Source of the DNA: Candidatus Omnitrophota bacterium
GTDB taxonomy: Bacteria > Omnitrophota > Gorgyraeia > Gygaellales > Profunditerraquicolaceae
Direction: 5' to 3'
DNA: 37,710 bases
Assembly (NCBI GenBank): GCA_026387405.1
Contig: JAPLLV010000072.1
Location: forward strand, 1 to 37,710
Shown here: piece after piece, positions 22,285-30,237 of the stretch
How positions within the stretch are numbered: position 1 is the stretch's first letter
How the letters are laid out: every line of letters begins with the position of its first letter
Position numbers and translations under genes: made by a program
The notes under the pieces: model-generated
What the model was told of the DNA's origin: nothing
Seen by the model: the letters and a program-made list of their open reading frames with translations, nothing else
Databases searched by the model: none

Positions 22285-23217
22285 ATGCTTACTAAGATAT
22301 TGATCGTCGACGATGACCCGGATATCCGGGACGTATTAAAACTGACCCTATCCGAAGAAAATTACACGGTAATAGAGGCCCAGGACGGCGAAGAGGCCTT
22401 AAAAGCAATTAATACCAAATCCCCGGACCTGGTGCTCCTGGATTATAAGATCCCCAAGATGGACGGAAGACAGGTCTGCCGGCAGATAAAAAGAGACCTG
22501 CTGCTAAGACATCTGCCTATCATTATGGTAACCGGAAAAGGCGATATCAACGACCGGGTAGACGGCCTGGATGCCGGAGCGGATGATTACGTGGTAAAAC
22601 CTTTTGAGCCCAAGGAACTCCTGGCGCGCATCCGCATGGTCTTAAGACGCACGCAGATAGACCTGGAGGCAAATCCTCTCACCCGCCTGCCGGGGAACGT
22701 TTCTATCATAAACGAATTAACCAAGCGCATTGAAAATAAATCCCTGTTCGCGGTCTGCTATGTGGACCTGGACAAATTCAAGGCCTACAACGACAAATAC
22801 GGATTTGAGCACGGAGACGAGGTCATCCGGGAGACCGCCCGCATCCTGATCCGTTCCGCCCAAAAATACGGCAGCGCCGAGGATTTTATCGGGCATATCG
22901 GCGGAGACGATTTTGTGGTAATAACAGTTCCGGACACAGCGGATAATATCTGCCAGGAAATTATCGATGAATTTGATGGGGCCGTGCCGGAGTTTTACAA
23001 CGAGAAGGACAGGGATAACGGCTATATCGTAGCCCTGGACCGCAAAGGCAACGAACAAAGGATCCCCCTCCTTGCCGTATCTATCGGCGTGGTGACTAAT
23101 GAGGCGAGAAAGATCGAGCACGTAGCCCAGATAGGCGAGATCGGCGCGGAATTAAAGTGCATTGCCAAAAGCCAAGAAAAAAGCAACTACGTCAAAGATA
23201 AACGCCGCGACAAATAG
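22285..23217 (+). CDS. Receiver-GGDEF response regulator (probable diguanylate cyclase)
   Basis: Residues 3-120 form a CheY-like receiver with acidic pocket DDD (9-11), phospho-acceptor Asp53, Thr83 and Lys105. A short linker containing LTRLPG leads to a GGDEF domain (about 130-290). It has metal site Asp161, FKAYND (base-contacting Asn169), EHGDEV (Asp178) and signature GGDDF (206-210). Asn and Asp at the recognition positions fit c-di-GMP synthesis rather than the Hypr cGAMP type. The fourth signature residue is Asp, not Glu, so activity should be tested. The RxxD inhibitory site is lost (SAED), so feedback inhibition is unlikely. It is the third gene of the plus-strand operon and a plausible source of ligand for the pilin riboswitch. 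Confidence 0.93.
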   Translation: MLTKILIVDDDPDIRDVLKLTLSEENYTVIEAQDGEEALKAINTKSPDLVLLDYKIPKMDGRQVCRQIKRDLLLRHLPIIMVTGKGDINDRVDGLDAGADDYVVKPFEPKELLARIRMVLRRTQIDLEANPLTRLPGNVSIINELTKRIENKSLFAVCYVDLDKFKAYNDKYGFEHGDEVIRETARILIRSAQKYGSAEDFIGHIGGDDFVVITVPDTADNICQEIIDEFDGAVPEFYNEKDRDNGYIVALDRKGNEQRIPLLAVSIGVVTNEARKIEHVAQIGEIGAELKCIAKSQEKSNYVKDKRRDK

Positions 23218-23274
23218 ACCGTTTCTATCTATCTCTTTGCAAGATAAGAGGTTCTGCTAGAAGTGTCCCCAAGA

Positions 23275-23339
23275 AAAAAGGGGACGTTTCTATTTTTCAG
23301 GAGAGCAGATTAAAGGAAAAATAGAAACGTCCCCTTTTT
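23275..23339. terminator. 24-bp perfect inverted repeat, probable bidirectional terminator
   Basis: Arms at 23275-23298 and 23316-23339 are exact complements (core GGGGACGTTTCTATTTTTC), with a 17-base loop. On the plus strand the right arm ends CCCCTTTTT. It lies between the end of the response-regulator gene and the convergent tRNA-Leu, where a terminator is expected. It could also be a dispersed repeat. Confidence 0.7.
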
Positions 23340-23371
23340 GCGCTTTTTGCGGTAAGCCCGCTTAATTATTT

Positions 23372-23455
23372 TGGTGCGCGAGGGGGGAGTTGAACCCCCA
23401 AGCCTTTCGGCACAAGCCCCTCATGCTTGCGTGTCTGCCATTCCACCACCCGCGC
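23372..23455 (-). tRNA. tRNA-Leu (anticodon GAG)
   Basis: On the minus strand, acceptor GCGCGGG pairs with CTCGCGC (one G-U), followed by discriminator A and an encoded CCA. The anticodon arm CAAGC-ATGAGGG-GCTTG gives GAG. A long variable arm (TGCCGAAAGGCTT) and the T arm (GGGGGTTCAACTCCCCC) fit a class II leucine tRNA. Confidence 0.95.
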
Positions 23456-23513
23456 GTATTCAAAAAATCTTTATATAATCAATATAGCACGATAATTTTA
23501 GCTGCTCAAGGGA

Positions 23514-25196
23514 TTATAACTTACTTTCGATCTTAGCCCAGGTGTCTCGCAAGGTCACTATCCGGTTAAAAATTATTTTCCCCGAGGCGTCGAGGCTATC
23601 CACCGAGAAATACCCTACGCGCTCGAATTGATAACGGCTTCCGGGGAGCGCATTCTTCAGGCTGGGTTCAACCAGGCATGAGGGGAGAATCTCAAGGGAC
23701 TTAGGGTTAAGGTTCACGGTGAATTCGCTCCCCTCCGGCACGTCGTTGGGATTACGTTTCGTAAAAAGGATGTCATATAAACGCGCCTCGGCTTCCAGGC
23801 AGTGGCGCGAGGATACCCAATGAATCGTGGCCTTGACCTTGCGGCCGTCAGGGGCATCTCCGCCGCGCGTGGCGGGGTCATAGGTGCAGTGGATATCTTT
23901 TATCCGGCCCGTAGCCTCATCCTTAGAGACGCCGACGCATTTGATAAAATAGGCGCAACGCAAACGCACCTCTCTGCCAGGCGCTAATCTGAAAAATTGC
24001 TTCGGAGGATCTTGGCGAAAATCCTCCTGCTCGATATAAAGTTCCCTGGAAAAAGGGACCTTGCGCGTGCCGCAGGAAGGGTCTTCCGGATTATTAATTA
24101 CGTCCAGTTGTTCGGCCTGGTTTTCCGGATAATTATCAATGATCACCTTAAGCGGCCGCAGCACTGCCATAACGCGGGGAGCCGTCTTATTCAACTCTTC
24201 GCGGATGCTATTTTCCAGCATGACCAGATCCACTATGCTGTCGGCCTTGGCCACCCCGATCTGATCACAAAATTTGCGTATGGATTCCGGGGTGTAGCCG
24301 CGGCGCCGAAAACCGGCGATAGTAGGCATACGCGGGTCATCCCAGCCGAGGACGTATTTTTTCTCGACGAGCTCCAGTAGTTTACGTTTACTTAAAAGCG
24401 TATGGCTTAGGTTAAGGCGGGCGAATTCGATCTGCTGCGGATGATGAATGCCTAATTCATCAAGGATCCAGTCATATAACTGGCGGTGCACTTCAAATTC
24501 CAGGGTGCAGATAGAGTGCGTGATCCCTTCCATAGAATCGCAGATACCGTGGGTAAAATCGTAGGTGGGATAGATACACCAATTCCTCCCCGTCCTGTGA
24601 TGCGCTTCTTTTTTTATGCGATAGAAGACCGGATCCCGCATCAATAAATTAGGGTGGGCCATGTCGATTTTTCCGCGCAGGACCTTCTGCCCTTCTTCGA
24701 ATTCACCCTTCCTCATGCGAGAGAATAAATCGATGTTTTCTTTAATGCTGCGGCTGCGAAAGGGGCTTTCCTTGCCGGGTTCGGTAATCGTGCCCCGGTC
24801 CCTGCGCATATCCTCAAGAGACTGGTCGCAGACAAAGGCCTTGCCTTTATTGATCAGCTGGACGGCAAATCCGTAAAGTTTTTCGAAATAATCTGATGCG
24901 TAGTATAGACGGTCAGCCCAATCAAAACCCAGCCAGCGTACGTCTTCCGTGATCGACTGCACGTATTCGACGTCTTCGGTCTCCGGGTTGGTATCGTCAA
25001 AACGCAAGTTACATAACCCCTTATAATCCCGGGCAATGCCGAAATTGAGGCAGATGCTCTTGGCGTGCCCGATATGCAAATAACCGTTGGGTTCAGGCGG
25101 GAAGCGTGTGTGCACCCGGCCGTTATTTTTGCCCGCGGCTAAGTCTCCGTCGATGATCTCGCGGATAAAATTGGTGGGGGATTTAGGCGTTTCCAT
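23514..25196 (-). CDS. glnS: Glutaminyl-tRNA synthetase
   Basis: This 560-residue class I synthetase has [15 protein letters not shown] (HIGH at 41-44), [16 protein letters not shown], and the KMSKS equivalent LLSKR (267-271). The C-terminal beta-barrel anticodon domains end in [10 protein letters not shown]. Length and motifs match bacterial GlnRS of the Escherichia coli type, which charges tRNA-Gln directly. Many bacteria instead use GatCAB, so GlnRS suggests the direct route here. A tRNA-Gln gene lies 0.8 kb upstream and gltX 1.1 kb upstream. The ATG overlaps the stop of the small upstream gene (TAATG). Confidence 0.97.
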   Translation of the reverse strand: METPKSPTNFIREIIDGDLAAGKNNGRVHTRFPPEPNGYLHIGHAKSICLNFGIARDYKGLCNLRFDDTNPETEDVEYVQSITEDVRWLGFDWADRLYYASDYFEKLYGFAVQLINKGKAFVCDQSLEDMRRDRGTITEPGKESPFRSRSIKENIDLFSRMRKGEFEEGQKVLRGKIDMAHPNLLMRDPVFYRIKKEAHHRTGRNWCIYPTYDFTHGICDSMEGITHSICTLEFEVHRQLYDWILDELGIHHPQQIEFARLNLSHTLLSKRKLLELVEKKYVLGWDDPRMPTIAGFRRRGYTPESIRKFCDQIGVAKADSIVDLVMLENSIREELNKTAPRVMAVLRPLKVIIDNYPENQAEQLDVINNPEDPSCGTRKVPFSRELYIEQEDFRQDPPKQFFRLAPGREVRLRCAYFIKCVGVSKDEATGRIKDIHCTYDPATRGGDAPDGRKVKATIHWVSSRHCLEAEARLYDILFTKRNPNDVPEGSEFTVNLNPKSLEILPSCLVEPSLKNALPGSRYQFERVGYFSVDSLDASGKIIFNRIVTLRDTWAKIESKL

Positions 25197-25414
25197 TATC
25201 TCTCTCCTCTTGCCTGACGCCTCCAGTATTCATCCTCCCAACGCTTCTTCTCTTCTTCATGAAGCTTTTTTCGCGGGCTCATTGTTTGTTCGTTTCCCTG
25301 GCGGTCTGCTTCATCTCGACGTTTTCTTTCTTCTTTTATTTTCCTTATCTTAAGGAAGTAAAATATTATATATAATGCAACAAGTATTATTGTAATCCAA
25401 AGAATAGTGCCCAT
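25196..25414 (-). CDS. Small single-pass membrane protein
   Basis: The 72-residue protein has one membrane helix (residues 4-21, [18 protein letters not shown]) followed by a highly charged, probably helical cytoplasmic part ([18 protein letters not shown] onward). No family is recognised. Its stop overlaps the glnS start codon (TAATG), which is the best evidence that it is translated. The Shine-Dalgarno is weak. The gap upstream (25415-25559) holds only A/T-rich sequence and the 18-bp palindrome AAATTCAATATTGAATTT at 25531-25548, possibly an operator or terminator. Confidence 0.6.
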   Translation of the reverse strand: MGTILWITIILVALYIIFYFLKIRKIKEERKRRDEADRQGNEQTMSPRKKLHEEEKKRWEDEYWRRQARGER

Positions 25415-25559
25415 ATCTTCACTTTTTAATTATGCCGCATCCGTAACATATTTTATTGCAGAGTGTTAATGAAATCTGACTGCCCCTGTTGGATGAAATC
25501 TGCAACTGCCTGTATACGGAAGAAACAGAAAAATTCAATATTGAATTTAATGTTTTTGT

Positions 25560-25964
25560 TTAACTTACTCCTTTTGCTTTGGGCTGACGAGATAGAACAT
25601 CTCGCTCTATCTTCTTATACTCCTCAATGTCGCAGTGGAGTTGTTTACAAATAATCCTTTCTGTTTCTGCTTTTGTTTCGGCAATCTTAATAAGCTCTTC
25701 TTGTATTCTTAAGCGTTCGGCAGTTTCTTTTTTTAGTTCCCGCCATCTACGCCAAGAAAAAATACCAAAACCGATGCTTAAACTCAAAAGACCTGTGATA
25801 ATCTCATCTATCCAGGTTACCGAATGGGGGTGTTTTCGAAAAAATTCCACAAGGAATACAAATACATCGAAGAAATACGAGAGTACAAATATAAAAATAG
25901 TAATTAAAGCTAATATGACTAAATCTTTAGAGGCACTTGTAAATCCGAATTTCGTGTTTTTCAT
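25560..25964 (-). CDS. Two-helix membrane protein with coiled-coil tail, perhaps a sensor fragment
   Basis: The 134-residue protein has two membrane helices (about 14-40 and 52-72) joined by a short loop, then a long coiled coil starting SWRRWRELKKETAERLRIQEELIKI. This resembles the signalling linker that follows the membrane domain in many histidine kinases and diguanylate cyclases, but no output domain follows. It could be a stand-alone small protein or the remnant of a truncated sensor. Base composition is more A/T-rich than that of neighbouring genes, which may mean recent arrival. It lies between glnS and tRNA-Gln. Confidence 0.65.
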   Translation of the reverse strand: MKNTKFGFTSASKDLVILALITIFIFVLSYFFDVFVFLVEFFRKHPHSVTWIDEIITGLLSLSIGFGIFSWRRWRELKKETAERLRIQEELIKIAETKAETERIICKQLHCDIEEYKKIERDVLSRQPKAKGVS

Positions 25965-25980
25965 AATGTAGGATATATAA

Positions 25981-26051
25981 CTGCCCCCTATGGATTCGAA
26001 CCATAATACCCAGATCCAGAGTCTGGTGTCCTGCCGTTGGACGAGGGGGCA
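25981..26051 (-). tRNA. tRNA-Gln (anticodon CUG)
   Basis: On the minus strand, acceptor TGCCCCC pairs perfectly with GGGGGCA, with discriminator G. The anticodon arm CCAGA-CTCTGGA-TCTGG gives CTG. The T loop contains GTTCGAATC. No CCA is encoded, unlike in the other two tRNAs of the window. The cognate glnS lies nearby. Confidence 0.95.
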
Positions 26052-26072
26052 ATAATTAAATTTGCCGGCGGC

Positions 26073-26276
26073 TTACCAGAGATTATCCTGCATCCAACTG
26101 TCCGCTCCCTTAAGCCAATCCCAGGTATTACGGGCGTCGGTTGAGACATTCCCCGGGACAGAACCCAGGTCTCTACCAAGGCCCTTTACCGTCTCGCAAC
26201 CGCTTAAGAAAACAATACAAAACAAAATTACCGCAAGAAATAGGTTGCGACACGCCGCGCACTTTAACTTATCCAT
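26073..26276 (-). CDS. Small lipoprotein (entericidin-like)
   Basis: The 67-residue product has a lipoprotein signal ending in the lipobox LSGC (Cys27), followed by ETVKGLGRDLGSVPGN. The pattern Gly-Cys-(Glu/Asn)-Thr-x-x-Gly-x-Gly-x-Asp is that of entericidin-like small envelope lipoproteins. The mature part is about 40 residues. It overlaps the 3' end of gltX by 13 bases. Its role is unknown; entericidin relatives are linked to envelope stress and a toxin-antidote pair in enterobacteria, but no partner is visible here. Confidence 0.75.
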   Translation of the reverse strand: MDKLKCAACRNLFLAVILFCIVFLSGCETVKGLGRDLGSVPGNVSTDARNTWDWLKGADSWMQDNLW

Positions 26277-27559
26277 TTTTCTAACCTCTCTTTTGTGCGT
26301 TCCTTGCCCAAATAATATATTACCTCAAATAATCCCAACCCCACGGTCTTGCCGGTAAGCGCCACCCGGATAGGGTGGATAAGGGCCTTGGACTCAAGGC
26401 CCAGTTCTTTTACCATGTCCCGGAAAGTTGCCTCAATGCCGGCAACATCAAACCGCTCCAGGGCTTCCAGTCGTTCAATAAAAAGGCCGAACTCCCTGGA
26501 AAAATCGCGGCTCAAGAACTTCTCTTGGGCCTGCGGGTCAATATTAATATCTTTAACCAGAAAGTAATCCGCCCACTCAACGAACTCATTTATCCTGGGC
26601 AGGCGCGGTTGGAATAATTTTACCAGAGAAACGAGATACTTTCTATCAAATTTATCCTGCTCTATATATTTTTTCTCAATCAACAAAGGAATGAGTTGAT
26701 CTGCCAACTGCTCTGGGTCGGCATTTTTTATATACTGGTTATCCATCCACTCCAGCTTTTTTAGATCAAAGGTGGCAGCGGTTTTGTTCACGCCTTTTAA
26801 ATCAAATAATCTTATGGCCTCGCTGATATCGATCACCTCGCGGTTATCACCCGGCGACCAACTAAGCAGCAATAAATAGTTCACCAAAGCCGACGGCAGA
26901 TATCCCATTCTGCGGTAATCAGAAATAGCCGTGGCCCCGGTCCTTTTGGAGAGCCTGCCTCCTTCCATACCTAAGATCAACGGCAGGTGCGCAAAATCAG
27001 GAAGGGAGAAACCCAGCGCTTCATAAAGCATGGCCTGCTTCGGGGTATTGGAGATATGATCGTCACCGCGTATAACATGCGTAATGCCCATAGCCGCGTC
27101 GTCCACCACGCAGGCAAAATTATAAGTCGGAGAGCCGTCGGACTTAATCAAGACCTGGTCCTTGATAGTCGTGGCGTCAAATTCTATCTCGCCGCGGATA
27201 AGATCATTCACCTTTATCTTCTGCGGGGAGACCTTATAAATGATCGCCTCTTGAGGCTTTCCTTCCAATTTTTCGGTATAGGCCTTACCTTCTTTTAATA
27301 AGCGCCCGGCCTCTTGACGGTAAATATCAATGCGCCGGCTCTGATAATAAATCTCATCCCAGCCAAACCCCAGCCAATTCAGGCTGTCTAATATTTCATC
27401 CACGTATTCCTGTTTGGAGCGTTCCCGGTCAGTATCCTCGATGCGCAAAATAAATTTACCCTGCTTTGCCTTGGCAAACAACCAGTTAAATAAAGCAGTG
27501 CGCCCGCCGCCGACGTGTAAATAACCCGTGGGGCTGGGTGCGAAGCGAACTCTAACCAT
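26264..27559 (-). CDS. gltX: Glutamyl-tRNA synthetase
   Basis: This 431-residue class I synthetase begins VRFAPSPTGYLHVGGGRTALFNWL, with the HIGH-type box at 15-18. It contains LRIEDTDRERS, the anticodon-side catalytic stretch GDDHISNTPKQ, and the KMSKS equivalent RLSKR (202-206). It is somewhat shorter than the 465-490 residues usual for bacteria, mainly at the C-terminal anticodon-binding end. Since a separate GlnRS is present, this enzyme probably charges only tRNA-Glu. The ATG overlaps the stop of korC (TAATG), so it is co-transcribed with the oxidoreductase genes. Confidence 0.96.
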   Translation of the reverse strand: MVRVRFAPSPTGYLHVGGGRTALFNWLFAKAKQGKFILRIEDTDRERSKQEYVDEILDSLNWLGFGWDEIYYQSRRIDIYRQEAGRLLKEGKAYTEKLEGKPQEAIIYKVSPQKIKVNDLIRGEIEFDATTIKDQVLIKSDGSPTYNFACVVDDAAMGITHVIRGDDHISNTPKQAMLYEALGFSLPDFAHLPLILGMEGGRLSKRTGATAISDYRRMGYLPSALVNYLLLLSWSPGDNREVIDISEAIRLFDLKGVNKTAATFDLKKLEWMDNQYIKNADPEQLADQLIPLLIEKKYIEQDKFDRKYLVSLVKLFQPRLPRINEFVEWADYFLVKDINIDPQAQEKFLSRDFSREFGLFIERLEALERFDVAGIEATFRDMVKELGLESKALIHPIRVALTGKTVGLGLFEVIYYLGKERTKERLEKWIS

Positions 27560-28089
27560 TATGCCAACCTCAATCCTTGCATAAAAGCCTGTTTGTTGAT
27601 CTTTATCAACTCTTTTTTGCCGGCGGGCGCCATGCGCCTTATGGTCTCAAAAATAGTCTTGGTAGCCACGGTGCCCTTCTGCCCCAGGTAACTCCCCAGG
27701 GCAATCATATTCGCAACTTTTATATTCCCCTGCTTGAGCGCTAGATCCGTAAATGGGTAACGCAGGACGCGCGCATTTTGCGGGTCGTCCTCCAGGTCAA
27801 AAGAACTATTGGCTATAATAAGGCCGTTCTTCTTTACCCTGCATTTGAACTTCTGGAAAGACAAACCGTTCAGTATGATCAACGTATCTGCCTCCCCGAT
27901 ATACGGCGAGCCGATCTCGCTATCGGAGATGATCACCATGCAAAAGGCAGTCCCTCCGCGCACCTCCGGGCCATAGGCAGGAAGCCAGGTAACGTATCTT
28001 CCTTCTTGCATGGCTGCCTCGGCCATGATCTTGCCAGCGAGCATAATGCCTTGGCCGCCTGCGCCTGCTATTATGATCTTTTCTGTCAT
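27559..28089 (-). CDS. korC: 2-oxoacid:ferredoxin oxidoreductase, gamma subunit
   Basis: The 176-residue protein starts with the gamma-domain signature IIIAGAGGQGIMLAGKIMAEAA and has WLPAYGPEVRGGTAFCMVIIS, both typical of the gamma subunit of pyruvate/2-oxoglutarate:ferredoxin oxidoreductases. It completes a korDABC set whose enzyme oxidises a 2-oxoacid with CoA and reduces ferredoxin. The 2-oxoglutarate substrate is assumed from subunit organisation, not proven. A heptamer repeat runs to about 12 bases before the ATG and no clear Shine-Dalgarno remains. The stop overlaps the gltX start. Confidence 0.92.
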   Translation of the reverse strand: MTEKIIIAGAGGQGIMLAGKIMAEAAMQEGRYVTWLPAYGPEVRGGTAFCMVIISDSEIGSPYIGEADTLIILNGLSFQKFKCRVKKNGLIIANSSFDLEDDPQNARVLRYPFTDLALKQGNIKVANMIALGSYLGQKGTVATKTIFETIRRMAPAGKKELIKINKQAFMQGLRLA

Positions 28090-28164
28090 AGTCTCTGGTC
28101 GTTAGTCGTTAGTCGTTAGTCGTTAGTTTGTAACTAACGACTAAAAACCAACGACCAACGACTA
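28090..28164. repeat. GTCGTTA heptamer array with inverted arm between korB and korC
   Basis: Plus strand: about four TCGTTAG units, a short TTTGTAA spacer, then the inverted CTAACGA arm and CAACGAC units ending CGACTATTTTA. The korB stop codon TAG is the element's edge. An element of the same design lies between korA and korD. Confidence 0.88.
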
Positions 28165-28890
28165 TTTTATCCTTCCCAAGGGAAACTCTTTTAACATAAC
28201 TTCCTTGATCCAATTCAACGACTGCCGCGGCGACATCCCCCAGTATGTCGGGCAGGGCGATATGATCTCCACCAGAGAAAACCCTTTGCCCTGGATCTGA
28301 TTCAAGAACGCCTGTTTTATCGCTGCCTTGGCCTTTAATATCTCCTGGGGCGAATGTAAAGATACCCGCTCAAGGTATTTCACCCCCGGAAGAACTTTTA
28401 ACATCTCGGAGATCTTGAGGGGATACCCCTGGCCCTTTACCTCGCGGCCTTTAGGGGTTGTAGCGGTCTTCTGTCCCACCAAAGTAGTGGGGGCCATCTG
28501 GCCCCCGGTCATCCCGTATACCGCATTGTTAATGAAAATAACGGTGAGGTTCTCTCCCCGGTTTGCGGCATGAATAGTCTCGTTGGTGCCGATGGCGGCT
28601 AAATCTCCGTCTCCCTGGTAGGTAAAGACAATTGTTTTAGGCTTTACCCTTTTTATGGCGGTAGCCACTGCCAGGGCCCTGCCGTGCGCGGCCTCGGAAC
28701 AATCAAAATCCCAGTAATCATAGGCGACTACAGCGCAACCCACCGGCGCGACCCCTATAGTCTTTTCCCTTATCCCCAACTCATCCACTACCTCGGAGAT
28801 CAAACGGTGGGCTATGCCATGCCCGCAACCGGGGCAATAATGCGTGGTAACCTTTCGCAAGGATCTGGGATGAGAAAATATTTTTTTCAT
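28162..28890 (-). CDS. korB: 2-oxoacid:ferredoxin oxidoreductase, beta (TPP-binding) subunit
   Basis: The 242-residue protein carries THYCPGCGHGIAHRLISEV (the Cys-x-x-Cys-Gly-His near the N-terminus) and the thiamine diphosphate motif GDGDLAAIGTNETIHAANRGENLTVIFINN. GMTGGQMAPTT follows, as in KorB/PorB proteins. With KorA it forms the catalytic core for CoA-dependent oxidative decarboxylation. It starts one base after the korA stop. Its stop codon TAG is shared with the edge of a heptamer repeat element. Confidence 0.95.
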   Translation of the reverse strand: MKKIFSHPRSLRKVTTHYCPGCGHGIAHRLISEVVDELGIREKTIGVAPVGCAVVAYDYWDFDCSEAAHGRALAVATAIKRVKPKTIVFTYQGDGDLAAIGTNETIHAANRGENLTVIFINNAVYGMTGGQMAPTTLVGQKTATTPKGREVKGQGYPLKISEMLKVLPGVKYLERVSLHSPQEILKAKAAIKQAFLNQIQGKGFSLVEIISPCPTYWGMSPRQSLNWIKEVMLKEFPLGRIK

Positions 28891-28891
28891 C

Positions 28892-29959
28892 TTAAAGTAA
28901 ACTTGTTATATTCTTAATAATCTCTTCTTCGCTGGGCATGCCTCCGCCTAGACGTCCTAAGAACCCTACCGCAGACCTTCCGTTAATAACCAATTTTACG
29001 TCTTCCAACATCTGTCCCGCGGACATCTCCACCACTAAAAACTTCTTGGCCATTTTACCCAAGGCAAGGCGTTCGAAAGCCTGCACGGGAAAGGGCCAAA
29101 GAGTTATTGGCCGGAGCAACCCGACTTTTTTCCCCTGCCCGCGGAGCTTATGCGTGATGCTTTTTATGATCCGGGCCATTGTCCCATAGGCGACCAGCAC
29201 TACCTTGGCGTCATCTAAATATTGCCCCTGGTAACGCTGTTCTTTAGCTTCGATGGTTTTATATTTTTTCTGCAGGAGGAGATTTACTTTTTCCAGGTCC
29301 CCTTCGCGCAGATAAAAGGATTTGGCTACATTGGGGCTTCTACCCTTACTATTGCCCAGCGCCCATTTTGGCTTATGGCTTATGGCTAATGGCTTATGGC
29401 TGCGCATTAAAACCGGCTCCATCATCTGGCCCAGCATGCCATCGCTTAAGATTATCGCCGGCATCCGGTACTGATCCGCCAAAGAGAATGCCAGGGGCAT
29501 ACATTCATAACATTCCTGCACAGTCGAAGGGGCCAGCACTATGGAGCGATAATCTCCGTGCCCGCCGCCGCGCGTGGCCTGAAAATAATCCGCCTGGGAA
29601 GGCCAGATATTCCCCAATCCCGGCCCTCCGCGCATCACATTAACAATGACTGCCGGCAGTTGCGCACCGGCTATATAGGAAATTCCTTCCTGCTTGAGGC
29701 TTATCCCGGGACTTGAAGATGAGGTCATTGCCCTGACCCCGCAGGCAGAAGCGCCAAAGACCATATTTATCGCGGCCAATTCCGACTCGGCCTGAATAAA
29801 CACTCCCCCCGAGTCCGCAAGATGCGCGGCCATATAAGCAATCAATTCGTTCTGGGGAGTAATGGGGTATCCGGCGTAAAAACCACACCCTGCCTGGATA
29901 GCGCCCTCGGCAATCGCCTCATTCCCCGTCATTAATACTCGTTTAAGGTTATTGATCAT
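28892..29959 (-). CDS. korA: 2-oxoacid:ferredoxin oxidoreductase, alpha subunit
   Basis: The 355-residue protein has MTGNEAIAEGAIQAGCGFYAGYPITPQNELIAYMA near the start, then SELAAINMVFGASACGVRAMTSSSSPGIS and RGGPGLGNIWPSQADYFQATRGGGHGDY, all hallmarks of the alpha subunit. Residues about 186-198 (RSHKPLAISHKPK) are encoded by GGCTTAT heptamers and appear to be an in-frame insertion or replacement in a variable stretch before WALGNSKGR. A GTCGTTA heptamer array ends directly at the ATG, leaving no recognisable Shine-Dalgarno, so translation may rely on coupling or an unusual initiation context. Confidence 0.95.
   Translation of the reverse strand: MINNLKRVLMTGNEAIAEGAIQAGCGFYAGYPITPQNELIAYMAAHLADSGGVFIQAESELAAINMVFGASACGVRAMTSSSSPGISLKQEGISYIAGAQLPAVIVNVMRGGPGLGNIWPSQADYFQATRGGGHGDYRSIVLAPSTVQECYECMPLAFSLADQYRMPAIILSDGMLGQMMEPVLMRSHKPLAISHKPKWALGNSKGRSPNVAKSFYLREGDLEKVNLLLQKKYKTIEAKEQRYQGQYLDDAKVVLVAYGTMARIIKSITHKLRGQGKKVGLLRPITLWPFPVQAFERLALGKMAKKFLVVEMSAGQMLEDVKLVINGRSAVGFLGRLGGGMPSEEEIIKNITSLL
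29366..29404. repeat. GGCTTAT heptamer array inside korA
   Basis: About five 7-bp units (GGCTTAT, GGCTTAT, GGCTAAT, GGCTTAT, GGCTGCG) run through korA codons 186-198 without breaking the frame. Three units make 21 bases, so the translation repeats about every seven residues (SHKPLAI, SHKP). Confidence 0.85.
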
Positions 29960-29960
29960 T

Positions 29961-30036
29961 TGGTCGTTAGTCGTTTGTCGTTAGTCGTTTGTCGTTAGGT
30001 TCTAACTAACGACTAAAAACCAACAACCAGCGACTA
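29961..30036. repeat. GTCGTTA heptamer array with inverted arm between korD and korA
   Basis: Units alternate TCGTTAG and TCGTTTG, followed by CTAACTAACGACTAAAAACCAAC-type inverted units and the end CGACTATTTA. The TAG stop of korD forms the edge, and the other side abuts the korA ATG within three bases. The design parallels 28090-28164. Confidence 0.88.
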
Positions 30037-30237
30037 TTTAAATACTTCAATACAACAGTCCGGGCAGATCACCGCGCACATCGCGCAGGCGATGCAGGCG
30101 GTATCTTTTTTGAACCTTACCGGCTTTATCCCTTTACGGTTTAATTTTGTATCGGGCACTATCGCGCCCTTGGGGCAAAAACTAATACACAAAAGACAAC
30201 CCTTGCATTTTTCTCTATCAATGGTTATTTTGGGCAT
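30034..30237 (-). CDS. korD: 2-oxoacid:ferredoxin oxidoreductase, delta (2x[4Fe-4S] ferredoxin) subunit
   Basis: The 67-residue protein has two complete cluster motifs, CKGCLLCISFCP and CIACAMCAVICPDCC, in a bacterial ferredoxin fold. As the first gene of korDABC it should carry electrons from the TPP site to free ferredoxin. It overlaps the 3' end of dxs by 20 bases, so the kor genes probably share a transcript with xseA-xseB-dxs. No strong Shine-Dalgarno is visible. Confidence 0.93.
   Translation of the reverse strand: MPKITIDREKCKGCLLCISFCPKGAIVPDTKLNRKGIKPVRFKKDTACIACAMCAVICPDCCIEVFK

Noticed and set aside
25415-25559. A gene or RNA in the gap upstream of the small membrane protein
   Set aside because: There is only A/T-rich sequence, a weak direct repeat of GAAATCTG and an 18-bp palindrome; no frame or fold is convincing.
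28090-30036. The GTCGTTA arrays as a CRISPR
   Set aside because: The units are 7 bp with no unique spacers, the array is only about 75 bp, and no cas genes are present.
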